Below are positions 49,818-62,866 of a stretch of 64,000 nt of DNA, piece by piece. The position numbers and the translations under genes are program-made. The DNA lies in assembly GCA_035771175.1 (NCBI GenBank), contig CM069610.1, positions 24,208,501 to 24,272,500 on the forward strand, in the 5' to 3' direction. Below the pieces are notes generated by a model that saw nothing but the letters and a program-made list of their open reading frames with translations, was not told the DNA's origin and made no database searches. The DNA is from Paratinospora sagittata (taxonomy: Eukaryota > Streptophyta > Magnoliopsida > Ranunculales > Menispermaceae). The stretch's first letter is position 1, and every line of letters begins with the position of its first letter.

Positions 49818-51005
49818 GAAGTGATTTTGAAGACTTTGCAGATTTCAGAGTTTTAGTGCTGAGATTGATCGAGAGGTTACCCTACACACCAAAGATCAAA
49901 CTAATGCCTTACTTAGGCATGAGATATGTCTTCGTTCTTTTAGCTTGATCTTTGTAGACTTCGAAAGCTATTGTTTGATGTGTTTTTGATGCAAGACAAT
50001 TGATGTGTTCTTTTTTGTTGTGTTATCTTACCGAGACCACTGCATATATACTTACAACTTAAAACAAATGGATAGCCTCTGCAAATCTAAGCACAAAAGG
50101 GATAAAATGAAGGACTTGCTGATCAACGACGTTATCATCAAGACAGATTGCAATTTTGATTCTATTCGAAGCTTGTTTTGACAAATGCAAGAATCAATAC
50201 TTTCTTCTCTTGAAAAACTCTTTGGAAAACTCAATCTAACTTGAAAAAATCGTGTGTGTTGTATTTTTAAAAATCAGAGAATGAGTGTTTTATAAAATTA
50301 GAAGTTGCGGGTTAAAGGGCAAGAGAGTACAAAATGATTTGAATTCAAAACATTGTTTAATCTAAAGTTGTTTTGGGCGTGCGAGACAATGGGAATCATT
50401 TAGGTGTTAGTAGAGAATATTTCAATTAAGACAACCTGGAGAAATTGTATAAGGAATAGAAAAATCGAGCAAGCAGAAGTGCCCACATTTTTCTCGTTAG
50501 AAATATCAGATTTTTTTCACAGACGTGGATAGCGTGCTATTGGGTTGTGTATCATGTTCTCAATTGACAGATAGCTGGCTATAGCAGATCGATATACACA
50601 AACCCGAGAGCTCGAGTTTTACGGACTTTCCGATAGCGTGTTATCGAGGCCTATATCGCGCTATTGCCCATTTTACTAAAAATGGAAAGGTCACGGCAAC
50701 AGCTTTATAGCGAAGTATCAAAGGGGATAGCGCGATATAGACAATTTTTAAGAATAACAAATGTTTTGTTATAGAACCCTATCAGCGTGCTGTCAACACT
50801 GATAGTGCGCTAGTGTTTTCAGGAAAATCTTGGCAAATTGCTGGATATCCTTAGTTTTGTAAAATTAATATTTTGACACTCAACAACCATTCCATTAACT
50901 CAAAACATATTGTATAAGATTAAAAACTTTTAAATAATTCAAAACACATTGAAATTATGATTAAAACCTTTCGGAAAACATTTTTTCAAAATGAAATACT
51001 ATATC
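49818..51005 (+). repeat. Satellite monomer M43
   Basis: It is M1/M3 type with tail A and gtgttttcagg. It has a private atcatttagg and ends aaaacacattg. Confidence 0.95.
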
Positions 51006-52193
51006 GAAGTGATTTTGAAGACTTTGCAGATTTCAGAGTTTTAGTGCTGAGATTGATCGAGAGGTTACCCTACACACCAAAGATCAAACTAATGCCTTAC
51101 TTAGGCATGATATATGTCTTCGTTCTTTTAGCTTGATCTTTGTAGACTTCGAAAGCTATTGTTTGATGTGTTTTTGATGCAAGACAATTGATGTGTTCTT
51201 TTTTGTTGTGTTATCTTACCGAGACCACTTCATATATACTTACAACTTAAAACAATGGATAGCCTCTGCAAATCTAAGCACAAAAGGGATAAAATGAAGG
51301 ACTTGCTGATCAACGACGTTATCATCAAGACAGATTGCAATTTTGATTCTATTCGAAGCTTGTTTTGACAATTGCAAGAATCAATACTTTCTTCTCTTGA
51401 AAAACTCTTTGGAAAGCTCAATCTAACTTGAAAAAAATCGTGTGTGTTGTATTTTTGAAAATTAGAGAATGAGTGTTTTATAAAATTAGAAGTTGCGGGT
51501 TAAAGGGCAAGAGAGTACAAAATGATTTGAATTCAAAACATTGTTTAATCTAAAGTTGTTTTGGGCGTGCCAGACAATGGGAATCATCTAGGTGTTAGTA
51601 GAGAATATTTCAATTATAACAACCTGGAGAAATTGTATAAGGAATAGAAAAATCGAGCAAGCAGAAGTGCCCACATTTTTCTCGTTAGAAATATCAGATT
51701 TTTTTCACAGACGTGGATAGCGTGCTATTGGGTTGTGTATCATGTTCTCAATTGACAGATAGCAGGCGATAGCAGATTGATATACACAAACCCGAGAGCT
51801 CGAGTTTTACGGACTTTCTGATAGCGCGTTATCGAGGCCTATATCGCGCTATTGCCCATTTTACTAAAAATGGAAAGGTCACGGCAACAGCTTTATAGCG
51901 AAGTATCAAAGGGGATAGCGCGGTATAGACAATTTTTCAGAAAAACAAATGTCTTGTTATAGAACCCTATCAGCGTGATGTCAACACGGATAGTGCGCTA
52001 GTGCCTTCCGGAAAATCTTGGCAAATTGTTCGATAGCCTTATTTTTGTAAAATTAATATTTGGACACTCAAGAACCATTCCATTAACTCAAAACATATTG
52101 TATAAGATTAAAAACTTTTAAATAATTCAAAACTCATTGAAATTATGATTAAAACCTTTCGGAAAACATTTTTTCAAAATGAAATACTATATC
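51006..52193 (+). repeat. Satellite monomer M44 (mosaic)
   Basis: The head is M47-like (atgatatatg, caattgcaag, gaaaattagag). Next comes tail B (gcgatagcagattg, gatagcgcgttatcg). By about 51,960 it has become tail C (gatgtcaacacgg, ccttccgg, atttggac). A private change is attataacaacc. Confidence 0.95.
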
Positions 52194-53378
52194 GAAGTGA
52201 TTTTGAAGACTTTGCAGATTTTAGAGTTTTAGTGCTGAGATTGATCGAGAGGTTACCCTACACACCAAAGATCAAACTAATGCCTTACTTAGGCATGAGA
52301 TATGTCTTCGTTCTTTTAGCTTGATCTTTGTAGACTTCGAAAGCTATTGTTTGATGTGTTTTTGATGCAAGACAATTGATGTGTTCTTTTTTGTTGTGTT
52401 ATCTTACCGAGACCACTGCATATATACTTACAACTTAAAACAAATGGATAGCCTCTGCAAATCTAAGCACAAAAGGGATAAAATGAAGGACTTGCTGATC
52501 AACGACGTTATCATCAAGACAGATTGCAATTTTGATTCTATTCGAAGCTTGTTTTGACAAATGCAAGAATCAATACTTTCTTCTCTTGAAAAACTCTTTG
52601 GAAAGCTCAATCTAACTTGAAAAAATCGTGTGTGTTGTATTTTTAAAAATTAGAGAATGAGTGTTTTATAAAATTAGAAGTTGCGGGTTAAAGGGCAAGA
52701 GAGTACAAAATGATTTGAATTCAAAACATTGTTTAATCTAAAGTTGTTTTGGGCGTGCAAGACAATGGGAATCATCTAGGTGTTAGTAGAGAATATTTCA
52801 ATTAAGACAACCTGGAGAAATTGTATAAGGAATAGAAAAATCGAGCAAGCAGAAGTGCGCACATTTTTCTCGTTAGAAATATCAGATTTTTTTCACAGAC
52901 GTGGATAGCGTGCTATTGGGTTGTGTATCATGTTCTCAATTGACAGATCTGCTATAGCAGATCGATATACACAAACCCGAGAGCTCGAGTTTTACGGACT
53001 TTCCGATAGCGTGTTATCGAGGCCTATATCGCGCTATTCGCCATTTTACTAAAAATGGAAAGGTCACGGCAACAGCTTTATAGCGAAGTATCAAAGGGGA
53101 TAGCGCGGTATAGACAATTTTTCAGAAAAACAAATGTCTTGTTATAGAACCCTATCAGCGTGATGTCAACACGGATAGTGCGCTAGTGCCTTCCGGAAAA
53201 TCTTGGCAAATTGTTCGATAGCCTTATTTTTGTAAAATTAATATTTGGACACTCAAGAACCATTCCATTAACTCAAAACATATTGTATAAGATTAAAAAC
53301 TTTTAAATAATTCAAAACTCATTGAAATTATGATTAAAACCTTTCGGAAAACATTTTTTCAAAATGAAATACTATATC
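52194..53378 (+). repeat. Satellite monomer M45
   Basis: It has gattttagag, cttgaaaaaatc, gcgtgcaagac and gtgcgcac. Three bases are lost at cagatctgctatag. Tail C. Confidence 0.95.
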
Positions 53379-54562
53379 GAAGTGATTTTGAAGACTTTGC
53401 AGATTTCAGAGTTTTAGTGCTGAGATTGATCGAGAGGTTACCCTACACACCAAAGATCAAACTAATGCCTTACTTAGGCATGAGATATGTCTTCGTTCTT
53501 TTAGCTTGATCTTTGTAGACTTCGAAAGCTATTGTTTGATGTGTTTTTGATGCAAGACAATTGATGTGTTCTTTTTTGTTGTGTTATCTTACCGAGACCA
53601 CTGCATATATACTTACAACTTAAAACAAATGGATAGCCTCTGCAAATCTAAGCACAAAAGGGATAAAATGAAGGACTTGCTGATCAACGACGTTATCATC
53701 AAGACAGATTGCAATTTTGATTCTATTCGAAGCTTGTTTTGACAAATGCAAGAATCAATACTTTCTTCTCTTGAAAAACTCTTTGGAAAACTCAATCTAA
53801 CTTGAAAAAATCGTGTGTGTTGTATTTTTAAAAATCAGAGAATGAGTGTTTTATAAAATTAGAAGTTGCGGGTTAAAGGGCAAGAGAGTACAAAATGATT
53901 TGAATTCAAAACATTGTTTAATCTAAAGTTGTTTTGTGCGAGACAATGGGAATCATCTAGGTGTTAGTAGAGAATATTTCAATTAAGACAACCTGGAGAA
54001 ATTGTATAAGGAATAGAAAAATCGAGCAAGCAGAAGTGCCCACATTTTTCTCGTTAGAAATATCAGATTTTTTTCACAGACGTGGATAGCGTGCTATTGG
54101 GTTGTGTATCATGTTCTCAATTGACAGATAGCTGGCTATAGCAGATCGATATACACAAACCCGAGAGCTCGAGTTTTACGGACTTTCCGATAGCGTGTTA
54201 TCGAGGCCTATATCGCGCTATTGCCCATTTTACTAAAAATGGAAAGGTCACGGCAACAGCTTTATAGCGAAGTATCAAAGGGGATAGCGCGATATAGACA
54301 ATTTTTAAGAATAACAAATGTTTTGTTATAGAACCCTATCAGCGTGCTGTCAATACTGATAGTGCGCTAGTGCCTTCAGGAAAATCTTGGCAAATTGCTG
54401 GATATCCTTAGTTTTGTAAAATTAATATTTTGACACTCAACAACCATTCCATTAACTCAAAACATATTGTATAAGATTAAAAACTTTTAAATAATTCAAA
54501 ACACATTGAAATTATGATTAAAACCTTTCGGAAAACATTTTTTCAAAATGAAATACTATATC
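53379..54562 (+). repeat. Satellite monomer M46 (copy of M4)
   Basis: This 1,184-base monomer has the 4-base deletion gttttgtgcgag, tail A and the aaaacacattg end of M4. It lies exactly 49,818 bases after M4. A private change is gtcaatactg. Confidence 0.95.
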
Positions 54563-55749
54563 GAAGTGATTTTGAAGACTTTGCAGATTTCAGAGTTTTA
54601 GTGCTGAGATTGATCGAGAGGTTACCCTACACACCAAAGATCAAACTAATGCCTTACTTAGGCATGATATATGTCTTCGTTCTTTTAGCTTGATCTTTGT
54701 AGACTTCGAAAGCTATTGTTTGATGTGTTCTTGATGCAAGACAATTGATGTGTTCTTTTTTGTTGTGTTATCTTACCGAGACCACTTCATATATACTTAC
54801 AACTTAAAACAATGGATAGCCTCTGCAAATCTAAGCACAAAAGGGATAAAATGAAGGACTTGCTGATCAACGACGTTATCATCAAGACAGATTGCAATTT
54901 TGATTCTATTCGAAGCTTGTTTTGACAATTGCAAGAATCAATACTTTCTTCTCTTGAAAAACTCTTTGGAAAGCTCAATCTAACTTGCAAAAATCGTGTG
55001 TGTTGTATTTTTGAAAATTAGAGAATGAGTGTTTTATAAAATTAGAAGTTGCGGGTTAAAGGGCAAGAGAGTACAAAATGATTTGAATTCAAAACATTGT
55101 TTAATCTAAAGTTGTTTTGGGCGTGCAAGACAATGGGAATCATCTAGGTGTTAGTAGAGAATATTTCAATTAAGACAACCTGGAGAAATTGTATAAGGAA
55201 TAGAAAAATCGAGCAAGCAGAAGTGCCCACATTTTTCTCGTTAGAAATATCAGATTTTTTTCACAGACGTTGACAGCGTGCTATTGGGTTGTGTATCATG
55301 TTCGCAATTGCCAGATAGCATGCTATAGCAGATCGATATACACAAACCCGAGAGCTCAAGTTTTATGGACTTTCCGATAGCGTGTTATCGAGGCCTATAT
55401 CGCGCTATTGCCCACTTTACTAAAAATAGAAAGATCACGACAACAGCTTTATAGCGAAGTATCAAAGGGGATAGCGCGGTATAGGCAATTTTTCAGAAAA
55501 ACGAATGTTTTATTATAGAACCCTATCAGCGTGGTCTCAACACTGATAGTGCGCTAGTGCCTTCAGGAAAATTTTAGCAAATTGCTGGATAGCGTTATTT
55601 TTGAAAAATTAATAATTTGACACTTAAGAACCATTCCATTAACTCAAAACATATTGTATAAGATTAAAAACTTTTAAATAAGTCAAAACTCATTGAAATT
55701 ATGATTAAAACGTTTCGAAAAACATTTTTTCAAAATGAAATACTATATC
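54563..55749 (+). repeat. Satellite monomer M47 (copy of M5)
   Basis: All M5 diagnostic variants are present. Differences noted: ttttatggac, taataatttg, acgtttcg and ttcagagtttt. Confidence 0.95.
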
Positions 55750-56936
55750 GAAGTGATTTTGAAGACTTTGCAGATTTCAGAGTTTTAGTGCTGAGATTGA
55801 TCGAGAGGTTACCTTACACGCCAAAGATCAAACTAATGCCTTACTTAGGCATGAGATATGTCTTCGTTCTTTTAGCTTGATCTTTGTAGACTTCGAAATC
55901 TATTGTTTGACGTGTTCTTGATGCAAGACAATTGATGTGTTCTTTTTTGTTGTATTATCTTACCGAGACCACTTCATATATACTTACAACTAAAAACAAT
56001 GGATAGCCTCTGCAAAATCTAAGCACAAAAGGGATAAAATGAAGAACTTGCTGATCAACGACGTTATCATCAAGGCAGATCGCAATTTTAATTCTATTCG
56101 AAGCTTGTTTTAACAAATGCAAGAATCAATACTTTCTTCTCCTGAAAAACTCATTGGAAAGCTCAATCTAACTTGCAAAAATCGTGTCTGTTGTATTTTT
56201 GAAAATCAGAGAATGAGTGTTTTATAAAATTAGAAGTTGCGGGTTAAAGGGCAAGAGAGTACAAAATGATTTGAATTCAAAACATTGTTTAATCTAAAGT
56301 TGTTTTGGGCGTCCGAGACAATGGGAATCATCTAGGTGTTAGTGGAGAATATTTCAATTAAGATAACCTGGTGAAATTGTATAAGGACAGAAAAATCGAG
56401 CAAGCAGAAGTGCCCGCATTTTTCTCGTTAGAAATATCAGATTTTTTTCTCAGACGTGGATAGTGTGCTATTGGGTTGTGTATCATGTTCTCAATTGACA
56501 GATAGCAGGCTATAGCAGATCGATATACACAAACCCGAGAGCTCGAGTTTTACGAACTTTCCCATAGAGTGTTATCGACGCCTATAGCGCGCTATTGCCC
56601 ATTTTACTAAAAATGGAAAGATTACGGCAACTGCTTTATAGCGAAGTATCAAAGGGGATAGCGCGGTATAGACAATTTTTCAGAAAAACAAATGGTTTGT
56701 TATAGAACCCTATCAGCGTGCTATCAACACTGATAGTGCGCTAGTGACTTCAGGAAAATTTTGGCAAATTGCTGGATAGCCTTATTTTTGTAAAATTAAT
56801 ATTTTGACACTCAAGAACCATTCCATTAACTGAAAACATATTGTATAAGATTAAAAACTTTTAAATAATTCAAAACTCATTGAAATTATGATTAAAACCT
56901 TTCGGAAAACATTTTTTCAAAATGAAATACTATATC
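55750..56936 (+). repeat. Satellite monomer M48 (copy of M6)
   Basis: All M6 diagnostic variants are present, including the extra A in gcaaaatctaag and TAA in the plus frame. Differences noted: acacgccaaag, agtggagaat, gagctcgag and aaatggtttg. Confidence 0.95.
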
Positions 56937-58122
56937 GAAGTGATTTTGAAGACTTTCCAGATTTCAGAGTTTTAGTGCTGAGATTGATCGAGAGGTTACC
57001 CTACACACCAAAGATCAAACTAATGCCTTACTTAGGCATGAGATATGTCTTCGTTCTTTTAGCTTGATCTTTGTAGACTTCGAAAGCTATTGTTTGATGT
57101 GTTCTTGATGCAAGACAATTGATGTGTTCTTTTTTGATGTGTTATCTTACCGAGACCACTTCATATATACTTACAACTTAAAACAATGGATAGCCTCTGC
57201 AAATATAAGCACAAAAGGGATAAAATGAAGGACTTGCTGATCAACGACGTTATCATCAAGACAGATTGCAATTTTGATTCTATTCGAAGCTTGTTTTGAC
57301 AAATGCAAGAATCAATACTTTCTTCTCTTGAAAAACTCATTGGAAAGCTCAATCTAACTTGCAAAAATCGTGTGTGTTGCATTTTTGAAAATCAGAGAAT
57401 GAGTGTTTTATAAAATTAGAAGTTGTGGGTTAAAAGGCAAGAGAGTACAAAATGATTTGAATTCAAAACATTGTTTAATCTAAAGTTGTTTTGGGCGTCC
57501 GAGACAATGGGAATCATCTAGGTGTTAGTAGAGAATATTTCAATTAAGATAACCTGGAGAAATTGTATAAGGACAGAAAAATCGAGCAAACAGAAGTGCC
57601 CCCATTTTTCCCGTTAGAAATATCATATTTTTTTCTCAGACGTGGATAGTGTGCTATTGGGTTGTGTATCATGTTCTCAATTGACAGATAGCAGGCTATA
57701 GCAGATCAATATACACAAACCCGAGAGCTCGAGTTTTACGAACTTTCCCATAGAGTGTTATCGAGGCCTATAGCGCGCTATTGCCCATTTTACTAAAAAT
57801 GGAAAGATTACGGCAACTGCTTTATAGCGAAGTATCAAAGGGGATAGCGCGGTATAGACAATTTTTCAGAAAAACAAATGTTTTGTTATAGAACCCTATC
57901 AGCGTGCTATCAACACTGATAGTGCGCTAGTGACTTCAGGAAAATTTTGGCAAATTGCTGGATAGGCTTGTTTTTGTAAAATTAATATTTTGACACTCAA
58001 GAACCATTCCATTAACTCAAAACATATTGTATAAGATTAAAAACTTTTAAATAATTCAAAACTCATTGAAATTAGGATTAAAACCTGTCGGAAAACTTTT
58101 TTTCAAAATGAAATACTATATC
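56937..58122 (+). repeat. Satellite monomer M49 (copy of M7; dimer unit 1a)
   Basis: It is M7 type, with ctttccagatttc in the head and agatcaatatac. The antisense frame has a true ATG (gttgcat). Confidence 0.95.
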
Positions 58123-59308
58123 GAAGTAATTTTGAAGACTTTGCAGATTTCAGAGTTTTAGTGCTGAGATTGATCGAGAGGTTACCCTACACACCAAAGA
58201 TCAAACTAATGAGTTACATAGGCATGAGATATGTCTTCCTTCTTTTAGCTTGATCTTTGTAGACTTCGAAAGCTATTGTTTGATGTGTTCTTGATGCAAG
58301 ACAATTGATGTGTTCTTTTTTGTTGTGTTATCTTACCGAGACCACTTCATATATACTTACAACTTAAAACAATGGATAGCCTCTGCAAATATAAGCACAA
58401 AAGGGATAAAATGAAGGACTTGCTGATCAACGACGTTATCATCAAGACAGATTGCAATTTTGATTCTATTCGAAGCTTGTTTTGACAAATGCAAGAATCA
58501 ATACTTTCTTCTCTTGAAAAACTCATTGGAAAGCTCAATCTAACTTGCAAAAATCGTGTGTGTTGCATTTTTGAAAATCAGAGAATGAGTGTTTTATAAA
58601 ATTAGAAGTTGTGGGTTAAAAGGCAAGAGAGTACAAAATGATTTGAATTCAAAACATTGTTTAATCTAAAGTTGTTTTGGGCGTCCGAGACAATGGGAAT
58701 CATCTAGGTGTTAGTAGAGAATATTTCAATTAAGATAACCTGGTGAAATTGTATAAGGACAGAAAAATCGAGCAAGCAGAAGTGCCCGCATTTTTCTCGT
58801 TAGAAATATCAGATTTTTTTCTCAGACGTGGATAGTGTGCTATTGGGTTGTGTATCATGTTCTCAATTGACAGATAGCAGGCTATAGCAGATCGATATAC
58901 ACAAACCCGAGAGCTCGAGTTTTACGAACTTTCCCATAGAGTGTTATCGACGCCTATAGCGCGCTATTGCCCATTTTACTAAAAATGGAAAGATTACGGC
59001 AACTGCTTTATAGCGAAGTATCAAAGGGGATAGCGCGGTATAGACAATTTTTCAGAAAAACAAATGTTTTGTTATAGAACCCTATCAGCGTGCTATCAAC
59101 ACTGATTGTGCGCTAGTGACTTCAGGAAAATTTTGGCAAATTGCTGGATAGCCTTATTTTTGTAAAATTAATATTTTGACACTCAAGAACCATTCCATTA
59201 ACTGAAAACATATTGTATAAGATTAAAAACTTTTAAATAATTCAAAACTCATTGAAATTATGATTAAAACCTTTCGGAAAACATTTTTTCAAAATGAAAT
59301 ACTATATC
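58123..59308 (+). repeat. Satellite monomer M50 (mosaic; dimer unit 1b)
   Basis: The head is M8 type (gaagtaatttt, atgagttacatag). The middle is M7 type (aatataag, gttgcattttt, gttaaaaggc). The tail is M6 type (ggtgaaattg, gcccgcat, cgacgcctat, aactgaaaac). actgattgtg is shared with M52. Confidence 0.95.
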
Positions 59309-60494
59309 GAAGTGATTTTGAAGACTTTGCAGATTTTAGAGTTTTAGTGCTGAGATTGATCGAGAGGTTACCCTACACACCAAAGATCAAACTAATGCCT
59401 TACTTAGGCATGAGATATGTCTTCGTTCTTTTAGCTTGATCTTTGTAGACTTCGAAAGCTATTGTTTGATGTGTTCTTGATGCAAGACAATTGATGTGTT
59501 CTTTTTTGATGTGTTATCTTACCGAGACCACTTCATATATACTTACAACTTAAAACAATGGATAGCCTCTGCAAATATAAGCACAAAAGGGATAAAATGA
59601 AGGACTTGCTGATCAACGACGTTATCATCAAGACAGATTGCAATTTTGATTCTATTCGAAGCTTGTTTTGACAAATGCAAGAATCAATACTTTCTTCTCT
59701 TGAAAAACTCATTGGAAAGCTCAATCTAACTTGCAAAAATCGTGTGTGTTGCATTTTTGAAAATCAGAGAATGAGTGTTTTATAAAATTAGAAGTTGTGG
59801 GTTAAAAGGCAAGAGAGTACAAAATGATTTGAATTCAAAACATTGTTTAATCTAAAGTTGTTTTGGGCGTCCGAGACAATGGGAATCATCTAGGTGTTAG
59901 TAGAGAATATTTCAATTAAGATAACCTGGAGAAATTGTATAAGGACAGAAAAATCGAGCAAACAGAAGTGCCCCCATTTTTCCCGTTAGAAATATCATAT
60001 TTTTTTCTCAGACGTGGATAGTGTGCTATTGGGTTGTGTATCATGTTCTCAATTGACAGATAGCAGGCTATAGCAGATCAATATACACAAACCCGAGAGC
60101 TCGAGTTTTACGAACTTTCCCATAGAGTGTTATCGAGGCCTATAGCGCGCTATTGCCCATTTTACTAAAAATGGAAAGATTACGGCAACTGCTTTATAGC
60201 GAAGTATCAAAGGGGATAGCGCGGTATAGACAATTTTTCAGAAAAACAAATGTTTTGTTATAGAACCCTATCAGCGTGCTATCAACACTGATAGTGCGCT
60301 AGTGACTTCAGGAAAATTTTGGCAAATTGCTGGATAGGCTTGTTTTTGTAAAATTAATATTTTGACACTCAAGAACCATTCCATTAACTCAAAACATATT
60401 GTATAAGATTAAAAACTTTTAAATAATTCAAAACTCATTGAAATTAGGATTAAAACCTGTCGGAAAAATTTTTTTCAAAATGAAATACTATATC
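59309..60494 (+). repeat. Satellite monomer M51 (dimer unit 2a)
   Basis: It is M7/M49 type with gattttagag as in M7 and agatcaatatac as in M49. It has ggaaaaattttt at the end. Confidence 0.95.
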
Positions 60495-61680
60495 GAAGTA
60501 ATTTTGAAGACTTTGCAGATTTCAGAGTTTTAGTGCTGAGATTGATCGAGAGGTTACCCTACACACCAAAGATCAAACTAATGAGTTACATAGGCATGAG
60601 ATATGTCTTCCTTCTTTTAGCTTGATCTTTGTAGACTTCGAAAGCTATTGTTTGATGTGTTCTTGATGCAAGACAATTGATGTGTTCTTTTTTGTTGTGT
60701 TATCTTACCGAGACCACTTCATATATACTTACAACTTAAAACAATGGATAGCCTCTGCAAATATAAGCACAAAAGGGATAAAATGAAGGACTTGCTGATC
60801 AACGACGTTATCATCAAGACAGATTGCAATTTTGATTCTATTCGAAGCTTGTTTTGACAAATGCAAGAATCAATACTTTCTTCTCTTGAAAAACTCATTG
60901 GAAAGCTCAATCTAACTTGCAAAAATCGTGTGTGTTGCATTTTTGAAAATCAGAGAATGAGTGTTTTATAAAATTAGAAGTTGTGGGTTAAAAGGCAAGA
61001 GAGTACAAAATGATTTGAATTCAAAACATTGTTTAATCTAAAGTTGTTTTGGGCGTTCGAGACAATGGGAATCATCTAGGTGTTAGTAGAGAATATTTCA
61101 ATTAAGATAACCTGGTGAAATTGTATAAGGACAGAAAAATCGAGCAAGCAGAAGTGCCCGCATTTTTCTCGTTAGAAATATCAGATTTTTTTCTCAGACG
61201 TGGATAGTGTGCTATTGGGTTGTGTATCATGTTCTCAATTGACAGATAGCAGGCTATAGCAGATCGATATACACAAACCCGAGAGCTCGAGTTTTACGAA
61301 CTTTCCCATAGAGTGTTATCGACGCCTATAGCGCGCTATTGCCCATTTTACTAAAAATGGAAAGATTACGGCAACTGCTTTATAGCGAAGTATCAAAGGG
61401 GATAGCGCGGTATAGACAATTTTTCAGAAAAACAAATGTTTTGTTATAGAACCCTATCAGCGTGCTATCAACACTGATTGTGCGCTAGTGACTTCAGGAA
61501 AATTTTGGCAAATTGCTGGATAGCCTTATTTTTGTAAAATTAATATTTTGACACTCAAGAACCATTCCATTAACTGAAAACATATTGTATAAGATTAAAA
61601 ACTTTTAAATAATTCAAAACTCATTGAAATTATGATTAAAACCTTTCGGAAAACATTTTTTCAAAATGAAATACTATATC
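60495..61680 (+). repeat. Satellite monomer M52 (dimer unit 2b)
   Basis: It has the same three-part mosaic as M50, 2,372 bases downstream, with a private gggcgttcgag. Confidence 0.95.
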
Positions 61681-62866
61681 GAAGTGATTTTGAAGACTTT
61701 GCAGATTTTAGAGTTTTAGTGCTGAGATTGATCGAGAGGTTACCCTACACACCAAAGATCAAACTAATGCCTTACTTAGGCATGAGATATGTCTTCGTTC
61801 TTTTAGCTTGATCTTTGTAGACTTCGAAAGCTATTGTTTGATGTGTTCTTGATGCAAGACAATTGATGTGTTCTTTTTTGATGTGTTATCTTACCGAGAC
61901 CACTTCATATATACTTACAACTTAAAACAATGGATAGCCTCTGCAAATATAAGCACAAAAGGGATAAAATGAAGGACTTGCTGATCAACGACGTTATCAT
62001 CAAGACAGATTGCAATTTTGATTCTATTCGAAGCTTGTTTTGACAAATGCAAGAATCAATACTTTCTTCTCTTGAAAAACTCATTGGAAAGCTCAATCTA
62101 ACTTGCAAAAATCGTGTGTGTTGCATTTTTGAAAATCAGAGAATGAGTGTTTTATAAAATTAGAAGTTGTGGGTTAAAAGGCAAGAGAGTACAAAATGAT
62201 TTGAATTCAAAACAATGTTTAATCTAAAGTTGTTTTGGGCGTCCGAGACAATGGGAATCATCTAGGTGTTAGTAGAGAATATTTCAATTAAGATAACCTG
62301 GAGAAATTGTATAAGGACAGAAAAATCGAGCAAACAGAAGTGCCCCCATTTTTCCCGTTAGAAATATCATATTTTTTTCTCAGACGTGGATAGTGTGCTA
62401 TTGGGTTGTGTATCATGTTCTCAATTGACAGATAGCAGGCTATAGCAGATCGATATACACAAACCCGAGAGCTCGAGTTTTACGAACTTTCCCATAGAGT
62501 GTTATCGAGGCCTATAGCGCGCTATTGCCCATTTTACTAAAAATGGAAAGATTACGGCAACTGCTTTATAGCGAAGTATCAAAGGGGATAGCGCGGTATA
62601 GACAATTTTTCAGAAAAACAAATGTTTTGTTATAGAACCCTATCAGCGTGCTATCAACACTGATAGTGCGCTAGTGACTTCAGGAAAATTTTGGCAAATT
62701 GCTGGATAGGCTTGTTTTTGTAAAATTAATATTTTGACACTCAAGAACCATTCCATTAACTCAAAACATATTGTATAAGATTAAAAACTTTTAAATAATT
62801 CAAAACTCATTGAAATTAGGATTAAAACCTGTCGGAAAACTTTTTTTCAAAATGAAATACTATATC
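61681..62866 (+). repeat. Satellite monomer M53 (dimer unit 3a)
   Basis: It is M51 type at +2,372, with agatcgatatac and a private aacaatgtttaatc. Confidence 0.95.

Larger units (their letters stand above)
53379..58340 (+). repeat. Second copy of the M4-M8 segment
   Basis: M46 to the head of M50 match M4 to the head of M8 in order, type and private variants. All five monomer starts are offset by exactly 49,818 bases from their partners. The first copy spans about 3,561-8,522. The match is lost where M50 turns into M7-type sequence. Confidence 0.92.
56937..62866 (+). repeat. Two-monomer higher-order repeat, M49-M53
   Basis: M49, M51 and M53, and M50 and M52, are each exactly 2,372 bases apart and nearly identical. 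Two and a half units are present. The unit alternates an M7-type monomer with an M8/M7/M6 mosaic. Confidence 0.93.
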
